Of a stretch of DNA of 64,000 nt, positions 41,648-53,600 are shown one piece after another. The notes beneath the pieces are model-generated. The model had not been told where the DNA came from and made no database searches. It worked only from the letters and a program-made list of their open reading frames with translations. This DNA comes from Acytostelium subglobosum LB1 (Eukaryota; Evosea; Eumycetozoa; Acytosteliales; Acytosteliaceae), in the NCBI RefSeq assembly GCF_000787575.1, contig NW_012236506.1, positions 376,225 to 440,224 of the forward strand, in the 5' to 3' direction. Within the stretch, counting starts at the first letter, position 1. The number at the start of each line of letters is the position of its first letter. A program made the translations under genes and the position numbers.

Positions 41648-41851
41648 CAAATAAACTATACCCAACTTGCTTGTACATTTGCTTGAAGGTCTGACAAGGA
41701 ACTTCCATTTTTATCATTTTGATCAAAAAAGCCTCGTTCGTTTTTTGTCCATTGTCATTGATCCTTTTTCATTAACTCGGTTCTTTTATGAATCTGATAG
41801 TGCACATCAAATACATAACTTATATATATACATACAGATACAGATAATACA

Positions 41852-42797
41852 ATGCCTAAACAACCATCTACACCAAAGGCTAGCAAATCAAAGACCTCGG
41901 CTACACCAAGCAAAGAGGTCAAACAAAAGGAAAAGGAAGTGATAGTCAACAATATCACCATTACCTCTGAAGATAAAGACACAATGACAGACGACAACAA
42001 CAATGATAACAATGAGCTGAGTGGAAGGGCTGCAAAGGATGCAGAGAAACTGAAGGTAGGTTTGAACCTGATCGATGTGGATACACTTACTCATCTTGTT
42101 ACTTACATCTATTACTCAACAAACAAACAGAATATTGAAGCTATTAAGAATGCATTGAAAGATACAGACAATACACTACTGCTAAAGGCATTACAGACCA
42201 AACATCATATCATCACCAACACTGTCAAGAACCTATCATCACCATTCGCATATCATCTACTCACAAAGATCATTGAAGACTTTGCTCAAGATGCTCTCAA
42301 GTCGTATGTTGTTCTTCATTGACGCAGGTCAGTGGGTCCTAAGCAATCATAACCTAACTTTGATCAATCAATCAATGAACTATNTNTTTAGACATATAAT
42401 TACACCATGGATCAATATGATTATCAAGGATCATTCTACATATCTGTTGGCAGTGCCCAACCTTTGGTCAAAGCTTAACCGTTTGGCACCTGTTGTCGAT
42501 GATATGTGGAAACTGGGAGAATCACTGACAAAGTTGGTGGGCAAGTTTGAGTTGCTCGAGAGCCACGGAAATGACAACAAAAAGAGCAGTGCTGGACAGC
42601 GCCCCGTCGAGTACGACCCTGCCCTGGTCTTTGAAGACAACAGCGATGATGAGTTCAACCCAGAGGGCAACGACGACGAGGAGGAGGACGGAGAGGATAT
42701 GGACGATGTCAGTTTGGATCACGACAGCGACAATGATGGAGAGGAGGGCGACGACGACGATGATATCGAGAACATGATGGACGATGATATTCTATAA
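41852..42797 (+). CDS. Utp12-domain protein (small-subunit processome, Utp5/WDR43-like C-terminus without WD40 part)
   Basis: Exons 41852-42303 and 42392-42797 give 285 residues; the intron has two isolated N bases in its 3' tract (42384, 42386). A Lys/Ser-rich N-terminus is followed by a Utp12-type helical region: NKQNIEAIKNALKDTDNTLL, FAYHLLTKIIEDFAQDALKS, then HIITPWINMIIKDHSTYLLA and VPNLWSKLNRLAPVVDDMWK. A very acidic tail follows (DNSDDEFNPEGNDDEEEDGE onward). In yeast and human Utp5/WDR43 this domain follows a WD40 propeller and assembles the t-UTP subcomplex in pre-rRNA processing. Here the ATG at 41852 follows AT-rich leader DNA and no propeller is encoded upstream. Stops of this gene and the convergent beta-helix gene are 42 bases apart. 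Confidence 0.82.
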
Positions 42798-42839
42798 ACA
42801 CATATACACATTGCTATCATTATGGAACATGCCATTCGT

Positions 42840-45800
42840 TTACTTAACTTTGGACAGCTTGGCTTGCAACCTCAGTTTGAGGAGAATATATATGGCCGCC
42901 ACGGCAATGGCCAGCGATGACAACACCATCAAAGTGATGCCAAGGCTGGGATTGTAGGTCAGCATTCGCGAGTTGGAGGCCAGCGTGCCCAGCAGCACGA
43001 TGAACAATAGAAGGATCTCTGAACGATTGCGCTTGTCATTCTTGTATGGCTGGTTCAGATATAGGATGGCAAAGCCAACGCCAATCAGCAGGGCAATGAC
43101 CAGTGACTGTTCGGACGAGTAGAACTGGAAGCCCACAGAGATGAAGATGAACAACAGACAGATGAGCAGTCGGATCACGTCCCAGTGTTGGTAGCGCGGT
43201 TGGAGATGGGCAAACAGCACTGGGTTGATGGTTCGATGTGAGTGGTAGCGGTTAAGTAGCGTGAGCAGTGGTAGCAGGATGGACATTAGCAACATGGTGA
43301 CAATGCCAAAGGTCATGGCACCAATGTGGGCCGACGTGTAGCATTCAATTCCTTGATCGTAGTCCAAGTACCATGATGACTCGATTCTCTTGCATGGCAC
43401 CAGGGTAAGGCTCGTGTAGGTAATGGGAACGTAGAAGAACAACGCTGTTGAGATCAATCGTTTGGTCCACTGAACATTCATCTCGACCAGTGGCAGGCCA
43501 AAGAGTCGGCGCACACGCTGCACGCCATGAAGGATGAAGCTGCACAGTCCCACAAACACCATGGACATGATGGTGATGTAGTATTTGGCAAGGTAACTGA
43601 GCTTGGGCGACACGCAACTGGGCAGGAAGTCAATTCTAAAATTGAATATTGAGAAGAAGTAGAAGCTGTCATTCCTTTCGCCCATGATGCCCAACAATTG
43701 AAGCGTGATAAACATCGAATATAATATGCTCCTGGTCGGTATACTATATCTTGTTAGAAGTGCCGTCATGCCAAGACAAAACAGGACGAACAATATTATG
43801 GTGCCAGGGTTGTCCTTTGTACATTCTATACGAATAGGAGGTGAGGGTTAGGATTGTGTTGATTGATTGTCGCGACTCGACCACTTACTGTGACAGTAGA
43901 TGGCAGACTTGGCTGCGCCTGGAACACATTGTCCGCAAAGAACACCGGTATGGAGCGGACGGCATTGCTTCTCAAGACAGATGGTTGGATCACACTTGTA
44001 GATCTCGGGTGGGAAGGTGAAGTTGGAGAACCAGTAGCCTCGATTTGGGTACATGTTGCCATCGGGACAGTTGGTCGTTTCGGGACAGACATAGCACTCG
44101 ATGCCATTGTAGCCAATCTGACCAGTGGGACAGAGAGCACAGATGTTGTTACGCAGGTACTGATTGGTCATGCACGTCTGAATGGTGATGACTGTGACGT
44201 TCTTGTACAACAACTCGCCAGATGGCGCAAGCAGTGTCAGATTCACAAGGTACTGGTCGCCAGGCTCGCCTGTCAATGTGGCGTAGAAGGTGGACTGACC
44301 GAGATAGGGTGCCGACTGCTTGGTGATTGACTCGTTGGAGTTCTGGATGCCGCGCACATTGAGAATGAACTGATAGGAGGGGTGATTGACCACCAGCTGA
44401 TCATAGAAATCAATGAAGCTTCCCACGATGGGGAAGATCAGCTGTCGTTGCGGTGGCTTGGGGAAGTCCAGATTGATCTTGCGTCCGTCAGTAGCGTGTT
44501 GAGGTCCGTAGATGGCGATGTTGTTGAGGAATCTGTCGTCCAGTTCGTAGATGGGCTGCTTCTCCCAGAACAGAGCGCCACCGCCACCCGACGCCGAGTT
44601 TTGAATGAAGCTGGACTGGTAGACGAATGTAGGGGTACGCGAGTCGGATGACCAGACCACGCCACCATCCAGCATGGCCTTATTGTCAGTAAAGTAAGTG
44701 CTGGACACGTAGACCATGGTCTTGCGCCTGAACTGTGTGATGGGCGTCACGGCAATCGCACCGCCATTGTTGACGTAGGATGAGTTGTCGCTGATGTCTG
44801 TGTAGCTGCCCTGCCATGCTGAGCACTGATCGAATGAACATTGAGTGACATTGATGTTTGAGTAGTCTACAAAGATTGCGCCACCAGACGACGCTGAGCA
44901 AGAACTGAATGTATTGTTGCTGATGAATGCCGAGGTCTGTGAGATGAACATGCAGCCGCCCAGGTGTGCGCTGCCCTTCTTGAAGACGTTGGAGTTGATG
45001 GACGCGGTCGACTGCGACAGGTAGAGGATGCCGCCCATGCCGTACAGGTTGACATTGCTCTCAAAACGCGAGTTGTTGACTATGATGTTGGTGGTCTCGA
45101 TGGCGAGGGCCGGACGCAAGGTGCCGAGGTTGTTGGAGAACGATGAGCCAAGGATGGTCAGCGACGACTGCATGCTGTGAATGGTCGAGTACGAGCCGTC
45201 GTTGAGCGTGAATGAGGTGAGGAAGGTCGTGCCCTGGATGGTGACGTCCGAGCTCTTGATGTGCACGATGGTACCCAGATCGCTGTTGTCCTGGAAGCGA
45301 CATTGGTCGATGGTGCCTTTTGAGTCAGTGATGTGCAGCGAGTTGGACAGGATGTTCTTGAGGAACGTGCTGCCCGTGAAGTAGAAGCTGCTCTCCTGGT
45401 TGAGTTGGACGATCGACTCGGACGCCACATTGTTATCGATAGTTGAGCCCACGATGTTGATGGTCGAGTTGCTGGCCAGTAGAACGGCGCATATCTTTCC
45501 AAAGTTGTTACTGAGCGTCGAGTCCACCATGATGAGCGTGCCGCTATCGACTTGGAAACCGCCAGACACTGAGCCAATTGTGTTGGTGATGTTGCAGCGC
45601 ATGAATGAGGTGTTTCCGCCGCGTTGTTTGCCGATCGGGTAGGATGGCGACGACAGGTTGGCCAGCGTGACGTCCACGAACGAGATGTCGCTGTCCTCCA
45701 AGTGCAGGGTTGAGCCTGTTGGGGAGATTGTGTTGTTGGAGATGACACTGTTGCTCCACACACCGTTTGAAGATTGAATACGGATGGCACTGTCGCCCGT

Positions 45801-48243
45801 TGTGTTGACGATGTTGAGGTTGTCAAAGCTTATTGATGATCGCGTGATGTTGATTGGATACACATTGAACAAGAGGTGTGAGTTGGTGATGGTGGCCGTC
45901 GTGTTGGTCAGCTCGAGCACAGGTTGCAGCTCCTTGTTGCCTGTAAACAAAAGTTGATCGCCCTTAAATTGGAGACAGTTGGCAGCGCCTAGTTGGCATC
46001 CAAACTTGTTCGAGTCGAATGTGACGCTGTCGAGTGTGGCCGTCTCCAGGCCATTGAGTGAGAGGACGTCGAAGCCAATGTTGCCTGAGAATGTAAGGTC
46101 GTTCATTGTGAGCGTGCCCTGCTTGATCGTGACCAACGGGTACTGATCAAAGATGTAGTTGGCGTTGGCCGAGAAGTTGCTGCTGGCGATGGACACCTGA
46201 CAGTCGGTCGTGTCGATGGCTGTCACGAGGTTGTTGACGACTTGGGTGTCGCTGATCGAGAAGATACCCGAGGCACAACGCACGAGCGAGTAGAGTGAGT
46301 TGTTGTACAATGTCACGTGGTCGAACGACAGGATCGAGCCCTGGTTGGAGACCAGCGGGATCTGATTGTTGTACATGTAGAGGTTGGTGACGTTGATATT
46401 TGACCCCTGCGACACGCTGATGATGGACACCTCAGTCTCGAGCGATATGCCCGAGATGGTGATCGCGTCCATGTGTCCAGTAACCTGCACCAGACTGATG
46501 AAGTTGAAATCGTTGGTGTCGAAGTTCGAGCACGACGAGACGGTGACGTTTGACATGCTCAGCTGCGCGGTCGACGAGATCATCAGACCATTGTTGCTCT
46601 GTTTGAGATTGTACATTTGGACGTTGGCGATGTTGGTCTGCGCCGCCATGCCGCAGAGAATGCCGCCAATATGGCTCGAGTCGTGGATGGTGATATCGCT
46701 AATGTCGATCGAATTGAGCACGCTGGGCAGATTGATCAGCGGCACGTTGTTGCTTGTGGCGTCGTGCAGATTGAGATGACTCAGAGTCACCGACCTGTCG
46801 GTGATACTGTTGATAGGACCAGCGCGAACAAACTCTGTTGTGGTAATGCCCAGCTGTCCCATAGTCGATCGGACAGAGTTGTACAAGATGTTTGAGAATA
46901 CGGTGTTTGTAATCTGTAGCGTGCCATTGATCGAAGAAAAGACCGAGCCGGGCGAGGCTGTGGTGATGTTGTTGAACGTCGAGTCTTGCACCGAGAGTGT
47001 GGCGCTGGGCGCCACGCAAGCGAGTCCCATCTGCGAGCTGGATGTGTGATTGAGCAGCGGTACCGAGGCGAACACCGCCTGGGCACCCTGCGTCACGATC
47101 ACTGCATAACAGCCACTCAGCAAGCTGCTCGGACTGGGTGTGAGGTCGACAATCTGGACATCGCTTAGCGACACAGGCGCTAACAGTGCCTTGCTCGGCA
47201 TGATGGGACAGTTTGTGTTGGGGTTGTAAGCGTAGGTGATGGGGGCGGGCAGCACAGAGAGCAGCGTGCCCACTGTTCCCGTCCACGTTGGGTAGACCAG
47301 CTGCTCGGATGGCAGGCCGACAATGGTCAGCGTTTTGCCTCGCGTGAATACCGTGCTGGCCAGCTGTTGGAAGTTATATACAGCGCTATCAATATATATC
47401 GTATATGATTGTTGTTCAGATATTGAATCTATCGCGCGTTGAACAGTCTGGAATGGACTGGACTTGTTTCCATTATTATTAGTGTCATCTCCACTTGGTG
47501 ACACAAACAAGTCATACTCTGATAGTTTGTTTGATTGATTGATTGGTTGAGTTAGTGAATGAGTGAGCGGACTGATTGATTGAATGATTGAATGTCTGGC
47601 CGGCATGGCACGGCAACATACCTAAGGGCGTCTTAAGGGTGGTGAATAAGTTGACGTGATCGATGTAGAGGTTGAAGTTTGATTCGGCATTGAATGATAC
47701 GATGGTTAGTCTGAAGGTTATGTTGTGATTGTTGCCATCGGCAAACTGCGTGACGTCGGTGTTGAATAGGTTGTACTGGTCAATGAGCTCGACATTGAAG
47801 TCTGGATCTTGATAGCAGGACGATGTTAGCCAGAAGACCAGTGTCTCATCCACATTGACAATGAATGAGAAGTGAGTGTTGGTCATCGTGATGTTGAGTG
47901 GTGGCGCCTTGAACGCAAACTGTAGCAGCAGCTGATCGGGCGACCAAGGATGCTCAGGCGTCGCTTGCAACACAGGAAACAGTACAGTTTGATTCAGATC
48001 TAGTTGTGTCAGACTGTTTGTGTTTGGATAGCCAAAGATTGCTGCTCGCTGTCCCTGGAACACGTCATACTGTGATGTTGGCTGACCTATCAATGAATGA
48101 GGATCACTCCATGCTGATGAGGCAGAGTCGTATTCAAAGCCCCAATTAGATACTATCTGTTGAGGTTGTTGTTGTGCTTGTGTTTGTGTTTGTGAATGCG
48201 CAAGCAGTATCAACGTCGTTATGAGTATCAGTAATGATCGCAT
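42840..48243 (-). CDS. Giant beta-helix plus Cys-rich plus multi-pass membrane protein (putative surface receptor)
   Basis: Exons 47622-48243, 43889-47518 and 42840-43825 give 1745 residues. A signal peptide (MRSLLILITTLILLAHSQTQ) precedes a beta-sandwich-like first 200 residues. Residues about 210-1300 start EYDLFVSPSGDDTNNNGNKS and FQTVQRAIDSISEQQSYTIY, as in pectate-lyase-like right-handed beta-helices, and continue with dozens of short repeats rich in Ser/Thr/Asn-x-N (LSMSNVTVSSCSNFDTNDF, GSTFLKNILSNSLHITDSKG). A Cys-rich segment (about 1330-1415: CALCPTGQIGYNG, CYVCPETTNC, PLHTGVLCGQC) resembles ephrin-receptor-like repeats. From 1418, roughly eight hydrophobic helices follow (LLFIVLLGTLA near the end) to a short basic tail. 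Similar architectures occur in dictyostelids and ciliates; ligand and activity are unknown. Confidence 0.88.
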
Positions 48244-48676
48244 TATATATGTTGTTGTTGTTGTTGTTGTTGTTGCGTTTGTTGATTGATTGAATGATTG
48301 AGAGGTTGTTTGTATGTTTGATTAGATGATACAGGTTATGCTACATTCATTGATTATATCAATGTAACATTGTATTTATATGTATGTATGATTATATGTA
48401 TAAGTAGGTAAGTATGTTGAATGTTCAATTGAATGAGGGAAGTGTCCAAGGACCTTTCAAAGGCAACTCAAGATCCTTGTAAAAGTGGGGTCAACTGCAA
48501 GGCAAGGCCCAGGATTCAAAAAGACAAGATGTGGATGCCAGGACCAGAGGTGATTCGTTGTTTATTCATACATCAGGATAAGAAGAAGAGATAATCATTC
48601 GAATGGGTCGTCAATCATGTACAATCATGATTGTCGAGAGGGTTGATCATGACAACGACAATGAGTGAGTGAATGC
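48244..48676. other. Gene-free interval between two minus-strand genes
   Basis: Promoter/leader of the beta-helix gene (with a GTTGTTGTTGTTGTTGTTG run at about 48250-48275) and 3' flank of the beta-tubulin gene. Nothing else recognised. Confidence 0.5.
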
Positions 48677-50272
48677 CTAGAACTCATTGTTCTCACCATC
48701 ACCGACTGGCTCCTCCTCTCCTCCATTGTCACTGTGGTCATCGCCATTCATCTCGTTGTATTGCTGGTACTCATAGACGAGATCATTCATGTTGCTCTCG
48801 GCCTCGGTGAACTCCAACTCCTCCATGCCCTCATTGAGATATGGGTGAAGGAAAGCCTTGCGTCTAAACATCTTGGTGAACTGTGATGAGACACGTGTGA
48901 ACAACTCCTGGATCGATGTTGAGTTGCCAATGAACGTTGCAGACATTGGCAGGCCCACAGGTGGCACGTCACAGATCGATGACTTGATGTTGTTTGGTAT
49001 CCACTCAACAAAGTGTTGAGACTGCTTGTTCTGGATTGAAAGCCTAGCGAATGAATGAATGAGTGAGTGAGTGAGTGTGCGAGTGGATCTTGTCGAGGAT
49101 GTGACTTACATTGCTTCGTCGACTTCCTTGGTGTAGATCTTGCCTCTGAAGAGTGCTGAGGCAGTGAGGTACTTTCCATTGCGGGGATCGGATGCAGCCA
49201 TCATGTTGCTTGGGTCGAACATCTGTGCTGTCAAGTCAGCAACACTGAATCTATTGTAAGAAGCTTGTGCCGAAGAGAACAGTGGAGCAAAGCTGACCAT
49301 GAAGAAATGAAGACGTGGGAATGGAATAAGGTTGACTGCCAACTTCCTCAGATCGCTGTTAAGCTATTGATTGATAATATGATCATTGATTGATTGATTG
49401 ATTGGAGTTAGAGTTGATTGTAATGAATGAATGAATGAATGAATGTGCATGTATACATACCTGACCTGGGAAACGAAGACAACATGTGACGCCACTCATG
49501 ACTGTTGAGATGAGTTTGTTGAGGTCACCATAGGTGGGCTGCGCAAGCTTGAGTGTTTTGGAACAGATGGTGTGGAGTGCTTCGTTATCTATACACATGA
49601 CTTCGTCGGCATTCTCCACCAGTTGATGGACGGACAGTGTGGCGTTGTAGGGCTCAGTGACAGCAAGCGATACCTTTGGCGATGGCACCACTGAGAATGT
49701 GCACATCATGCGGTCTGGATAATCTTCACGTATTCTAGCGATCAGCAACGTGCCCAAACCTGAGCCCGTGCCTCCACCAATCGAGTGTGTCACCTGGAAT
49801 CCTTGCAGGCAGTCGCATGCCTCTGCCTCCTTCCTCACCACATCCAGTACACTATCAACCAACTCTACTCCTTCAGTATAATGTCCCTTGGCCCAGTTGT
49901 TTCCTGTACGATCGATTGAATGAGTGAATGAACGAGATGACTTGAATGACTTTGGGCATACATACCTGCACCTGATTGGCCATTGATCATGTTGTCTGGT
50001 CTAAAAGACTTGCCGAGGTCACTGGCTCGGATGGTGTCCAGAGTGCCTGGCTCGAGATCGACGAGGACGGCACGTGGGACATAACGTTGGTCGCGGGCCT
50101 CTGTGTAATACACATTGATTCTTTCCAATTGCAACTTGCTAAGATGTGCATCGGTTGTGGCTTTATGTGATCCATCATGATCAATGCCATGCTCTTCGGA
50201 GATGACCTCCCAAAACTTTGTTCCAATCTGGTTGCCGCATTGGCCGACCTGCAAATGTACAATCTCTCTCAT
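48677..50272 (-). CDS. tubB: Beta-tubulin (divergent)
   Basis: Exons 49966-50272, 49461-49903, 49110-49363 and 48677-49043 give 456 residues. The start [17 protein letters not shown] keeps the MREI tetrapeptide by which animal beta-tubulin mRNA is autoregulated. GTP-binding text is intact ([38 protein letters not shown]). Divergence is marked elsewhere: [20 protein letters not shown] has an insertion relative to common beta-tubulins, [20 protein letters not shown] replaces the usual GFAPLTSRGSQQYRAL region, and HPYLNEGME replaces HWYTGEGMD. The acidic tail is long and ends GDGENNEF. Introns are GTATGT or GTAAGT types with ATTCATTC tracts. It polymerises with alpha-tubulin; divergence may mean a specialised isotype or simply lineage divergence. 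Confidence 0.95.
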
Positions 50273-50602
50273 TATTAATAAATTGTTATTTGTTGTTGAA
50301 TTGTTGAATGTTATTATTCAATAATAAAAATCTGTATATGTAATTATCTCTATGAATATATATAAGTAAGTAAGCAATACTATGTGTTCAAGTGTTGAAG
50401 TTGAAGTTGAAGTGGGAGAAGTAGATCTGTGTTTGGCGCGCCACAACTTGGAAATTAACTCGAGCAGTGCGTGTGTGTATTTGTGTTTCCGCGCGGAAAC
50501 AAGTTGCCACGTTGTCTTCTGCATCAAGAAGTACAATGAATGAGCGAGAGATGGAGAGAGATAGAGAGAGAGAGAGACAAAGAGTGAATCATATATATAT
50601 GT
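50273..50602. other. Gene-free interval: beta-tubulin promoter
   Basis: Between the beta-tubulin ATG (50272) and the stop of the ComC-type gene. It holds TTGAAGTTGAAGTTGAAG, a CGCGCGGAAAC-containing GC-rich patch near 50489-50500 that is unusual for this AT-rich DNA, and a GAGAGAGAGAGAG run (about 50550-50575). Confidence 0.5.
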
Positions 50603-53600
50603 TTATTGGAATGTGTTCAATCTATTGTCCATCTCTTTCTTCTTCTTGATGGATAGCTTGTTGCGCCAAATGGTGTAGACGACTGCGATGACAACACATG
50701 TCATGAAGGCGATTGATCCTACAATGATACCAACCTTTTGCATCTTGGTCAGTCCACTGTTGCCACAGCCCGATCCCTTGGTCTCGACAAGTATCGTCCA
50801 ACTAGGATCCAACGCCGCGTAGTCCGTGAAGAATGGCAGACTCGTTGCCATTAGCGCCTGAACAGTTGATGCATCCTTTGTCGCGTTGAGCACCTCATTG
50901 TTCACGCGAACAACACGACCATCGACCTCACCATTGGGATGGAAGGAGCCTGAGAGCACCCTGCCATTGAGTGTCATCTGCACGCTGTCCTTCTCTGCCT
51001 CGCTGCCCGAGCTGCCACAGATGGGGCCATTGTCTGTGAACGACACGCCAAACAACACCTGCAGCACGTTGACTGAAGAGGCAAAGGAGTAGGTGTCGAA
51101 CTTGACCGAGAACTTGGTGGCGCCGGGCGACATGTACAGCGACTCTCCAGCAAAGTGAACGATGGCGCTCGACACAAAGAACTGGATGGTCACATTGACG
51201 GTCGTCGTCCTGCCGGGGAGCGGCGCAGAGTAGACAAAGTGATTCTCATCATTGGTCGTGTAGTTGAAGAACGTCCAGTTGGCTATCTTGTACTCGTGCA
51301 CCAACTCGCCAGTGGACGACACCTCGCGTATCGAGTGGATCTCAATCCTGGATGTGGATGATCCTGAGCCGGGGTTGGTCGCCGGCTCGGTGCTGTTACC
51401 ATCTGGTCGCGTAGTGTTTGAGATCTCGGACGTGCAGTTGGCGCCAGTGTGTAGCGCATCGCACACGCACAGATTGTCCACGCAGCTGCCAAAGATGCAG
51501 TTGGAAGTCGAGCACTCATAGTCGCTGGGTGGCAATTCTGGCACGTAAGGAATGATCGTGATGATGTTGGATGGGAAAGGATTGAACACTTGGAATCGGA
51601 ACGTGTTGTAGTTGGACGGCAACTTGAACACGGCCACAACATGAACGGACATTGATTGTGAGTATGTTCCAATGACTGATTGGCTGTTGTTGGAGAGGAC
51701 GTTGCCAGTGAGCGATGGGTTGCCGTTCAGGTTGGAGCCAAAGCTGCGGCCATAGATGGTCAGATCTCCACCCAGGACTGAGATAGGGTCATTGGACTCG
51801 ATTACTGGTGGTGTCAGTTCGGTGTCGACGATGCTGATCACTGAGGAGAACAACGCGGACAACTCTGTTGTGGGGTATCCACGCAGGTTGAAGCTGTTGT
51901 CCATAATACCATAGACTGATGCGTAGATGTAAGGCATGCCTAGACCAAAGCCATATGGTACATTGATCGTGGCGGCGTACTTGACTGAGTTTCCAACACG
52001 CTGTTGCTCGATAGCTGTTGACGAGATAGTCTCGCCATTGAGTGTGGACAGGTAAATGACGGGGGCATGGATGTTAGATACACCACTGCCACCAGTGTCC
52101 GAGACTGTGAGAGCGAATGATACTGTTCGTTGGAAGCCTCGGACGTTCATGGTGGTCGGGGTCATTGTGAAGGAGTCGAGTGTTGGTGGCAAGGTTTCGG
52201 GTGCAGTCGGACAGGTTATAGTCATTGATGGGTTGTACACTGATGGGTCTTGTCCGATATGCATCAAGGGATCAAAGAGGCCTGGGTTATTCGTGGCTGA
52301 AGTGTAGCCACTATTGTCAGTCAGTGAGATACCAGAGATTGTGTAGGTCTGAGTTACACAGTTTGGTTTGGCTGGCAACACAACACGATAAGTTGAACCT
52401 GATACCAAGTTGGCTGTGGCTGTAAAGTCCAAACGAAGACCCAATGGATCTAGATTAGAAGTTACATTAATGTATCCATTCTTGAATCCATTGACATCAT
52501 CCTCCAAAGTGATCAACCATGCATTCACCGAGTTGGTCTCTGTCGATGTGCTGACCTTGGCGATCAAGGGTGGCATCATGTCAGCATCTAATTGATTGAT
52601 TGAATTAGGTGTGTTAGTGATCGATCGAGTGAGTGAGCGACGGGACATAGACTCATACTCTTTGATGTGACTGTTGCTTGACTTTGTGCTCCATAGACAC
52701 CGTAGAGATGTTGCCAGGTGATGGAACCAACGTTGGAGAGGATGGCGTATGGTAGGAAGGTGGTGAACACTCTGGCTGGAATGGTGAATGGGACGGCATA
52801 CATCTGGCGTACATAGTCCCAAGCACCTTCGAATGTGTTGTCCAAAGTCAATGATGATTCAGACATCTGATCAAACAATAGTGCTATTCTAGGCCGTAGA
52901 GACGTCTGTGCATTCCTGACGTTAAAGTACAACACATTGTTTGATGGACCAGTGGACACATCGCTGGTGGTGTTCTGGAAACTGATGGCTGTGATATCAC
53001 TTGGTGACCAGTTCACAATTGATGGAACGGAGGGCATTAATAAGAACTCCTGAACCAATGGCGCGCCACGGTATGGCGTGTGGACTGGTATGTTCACTTT
53101 GTTGCTGCTATAGTCGATGATGGAGAGGGACTGTGGCAGTGTGGACAAGAAGATGCAGACGCGGGACATTACACCATTGGTTACAGAGCCCTCGACAAGG
53201 TCGGCAGAGGTCAGTGTACATTGTGGGGACAGCACTGCCTTCATCATTCCACTCAAGTCATCTTTGAATGTAATTGTCACCACATAGGTGTAGGTGCCAA
53301 TCGGTGTAATGGTGACGTCCCACATGAACGGCATCAATTGGTCGGCAGTACTAATGGCTTTGAACACATTGTTGGATTGTTTGTTACTAGTAGATCCACT
53401 GTAGGACAAGGTGTTGATGGTGTTGCCAGTGAATTGTTGGGCGAAGAAGTAGTCCATGGCGTAGTTGGCCGAGGCGAATGTGCCATTGGCTAAACCATAA
53501 GGCAGTGGAGGGTTAGGGTACACGGTCTGGCCTGAAGTTGTGATGGTGAACGAATGATCCAGTGCACTCAGGATCTCGACCTTGCCAAGTTGGAAATTGG

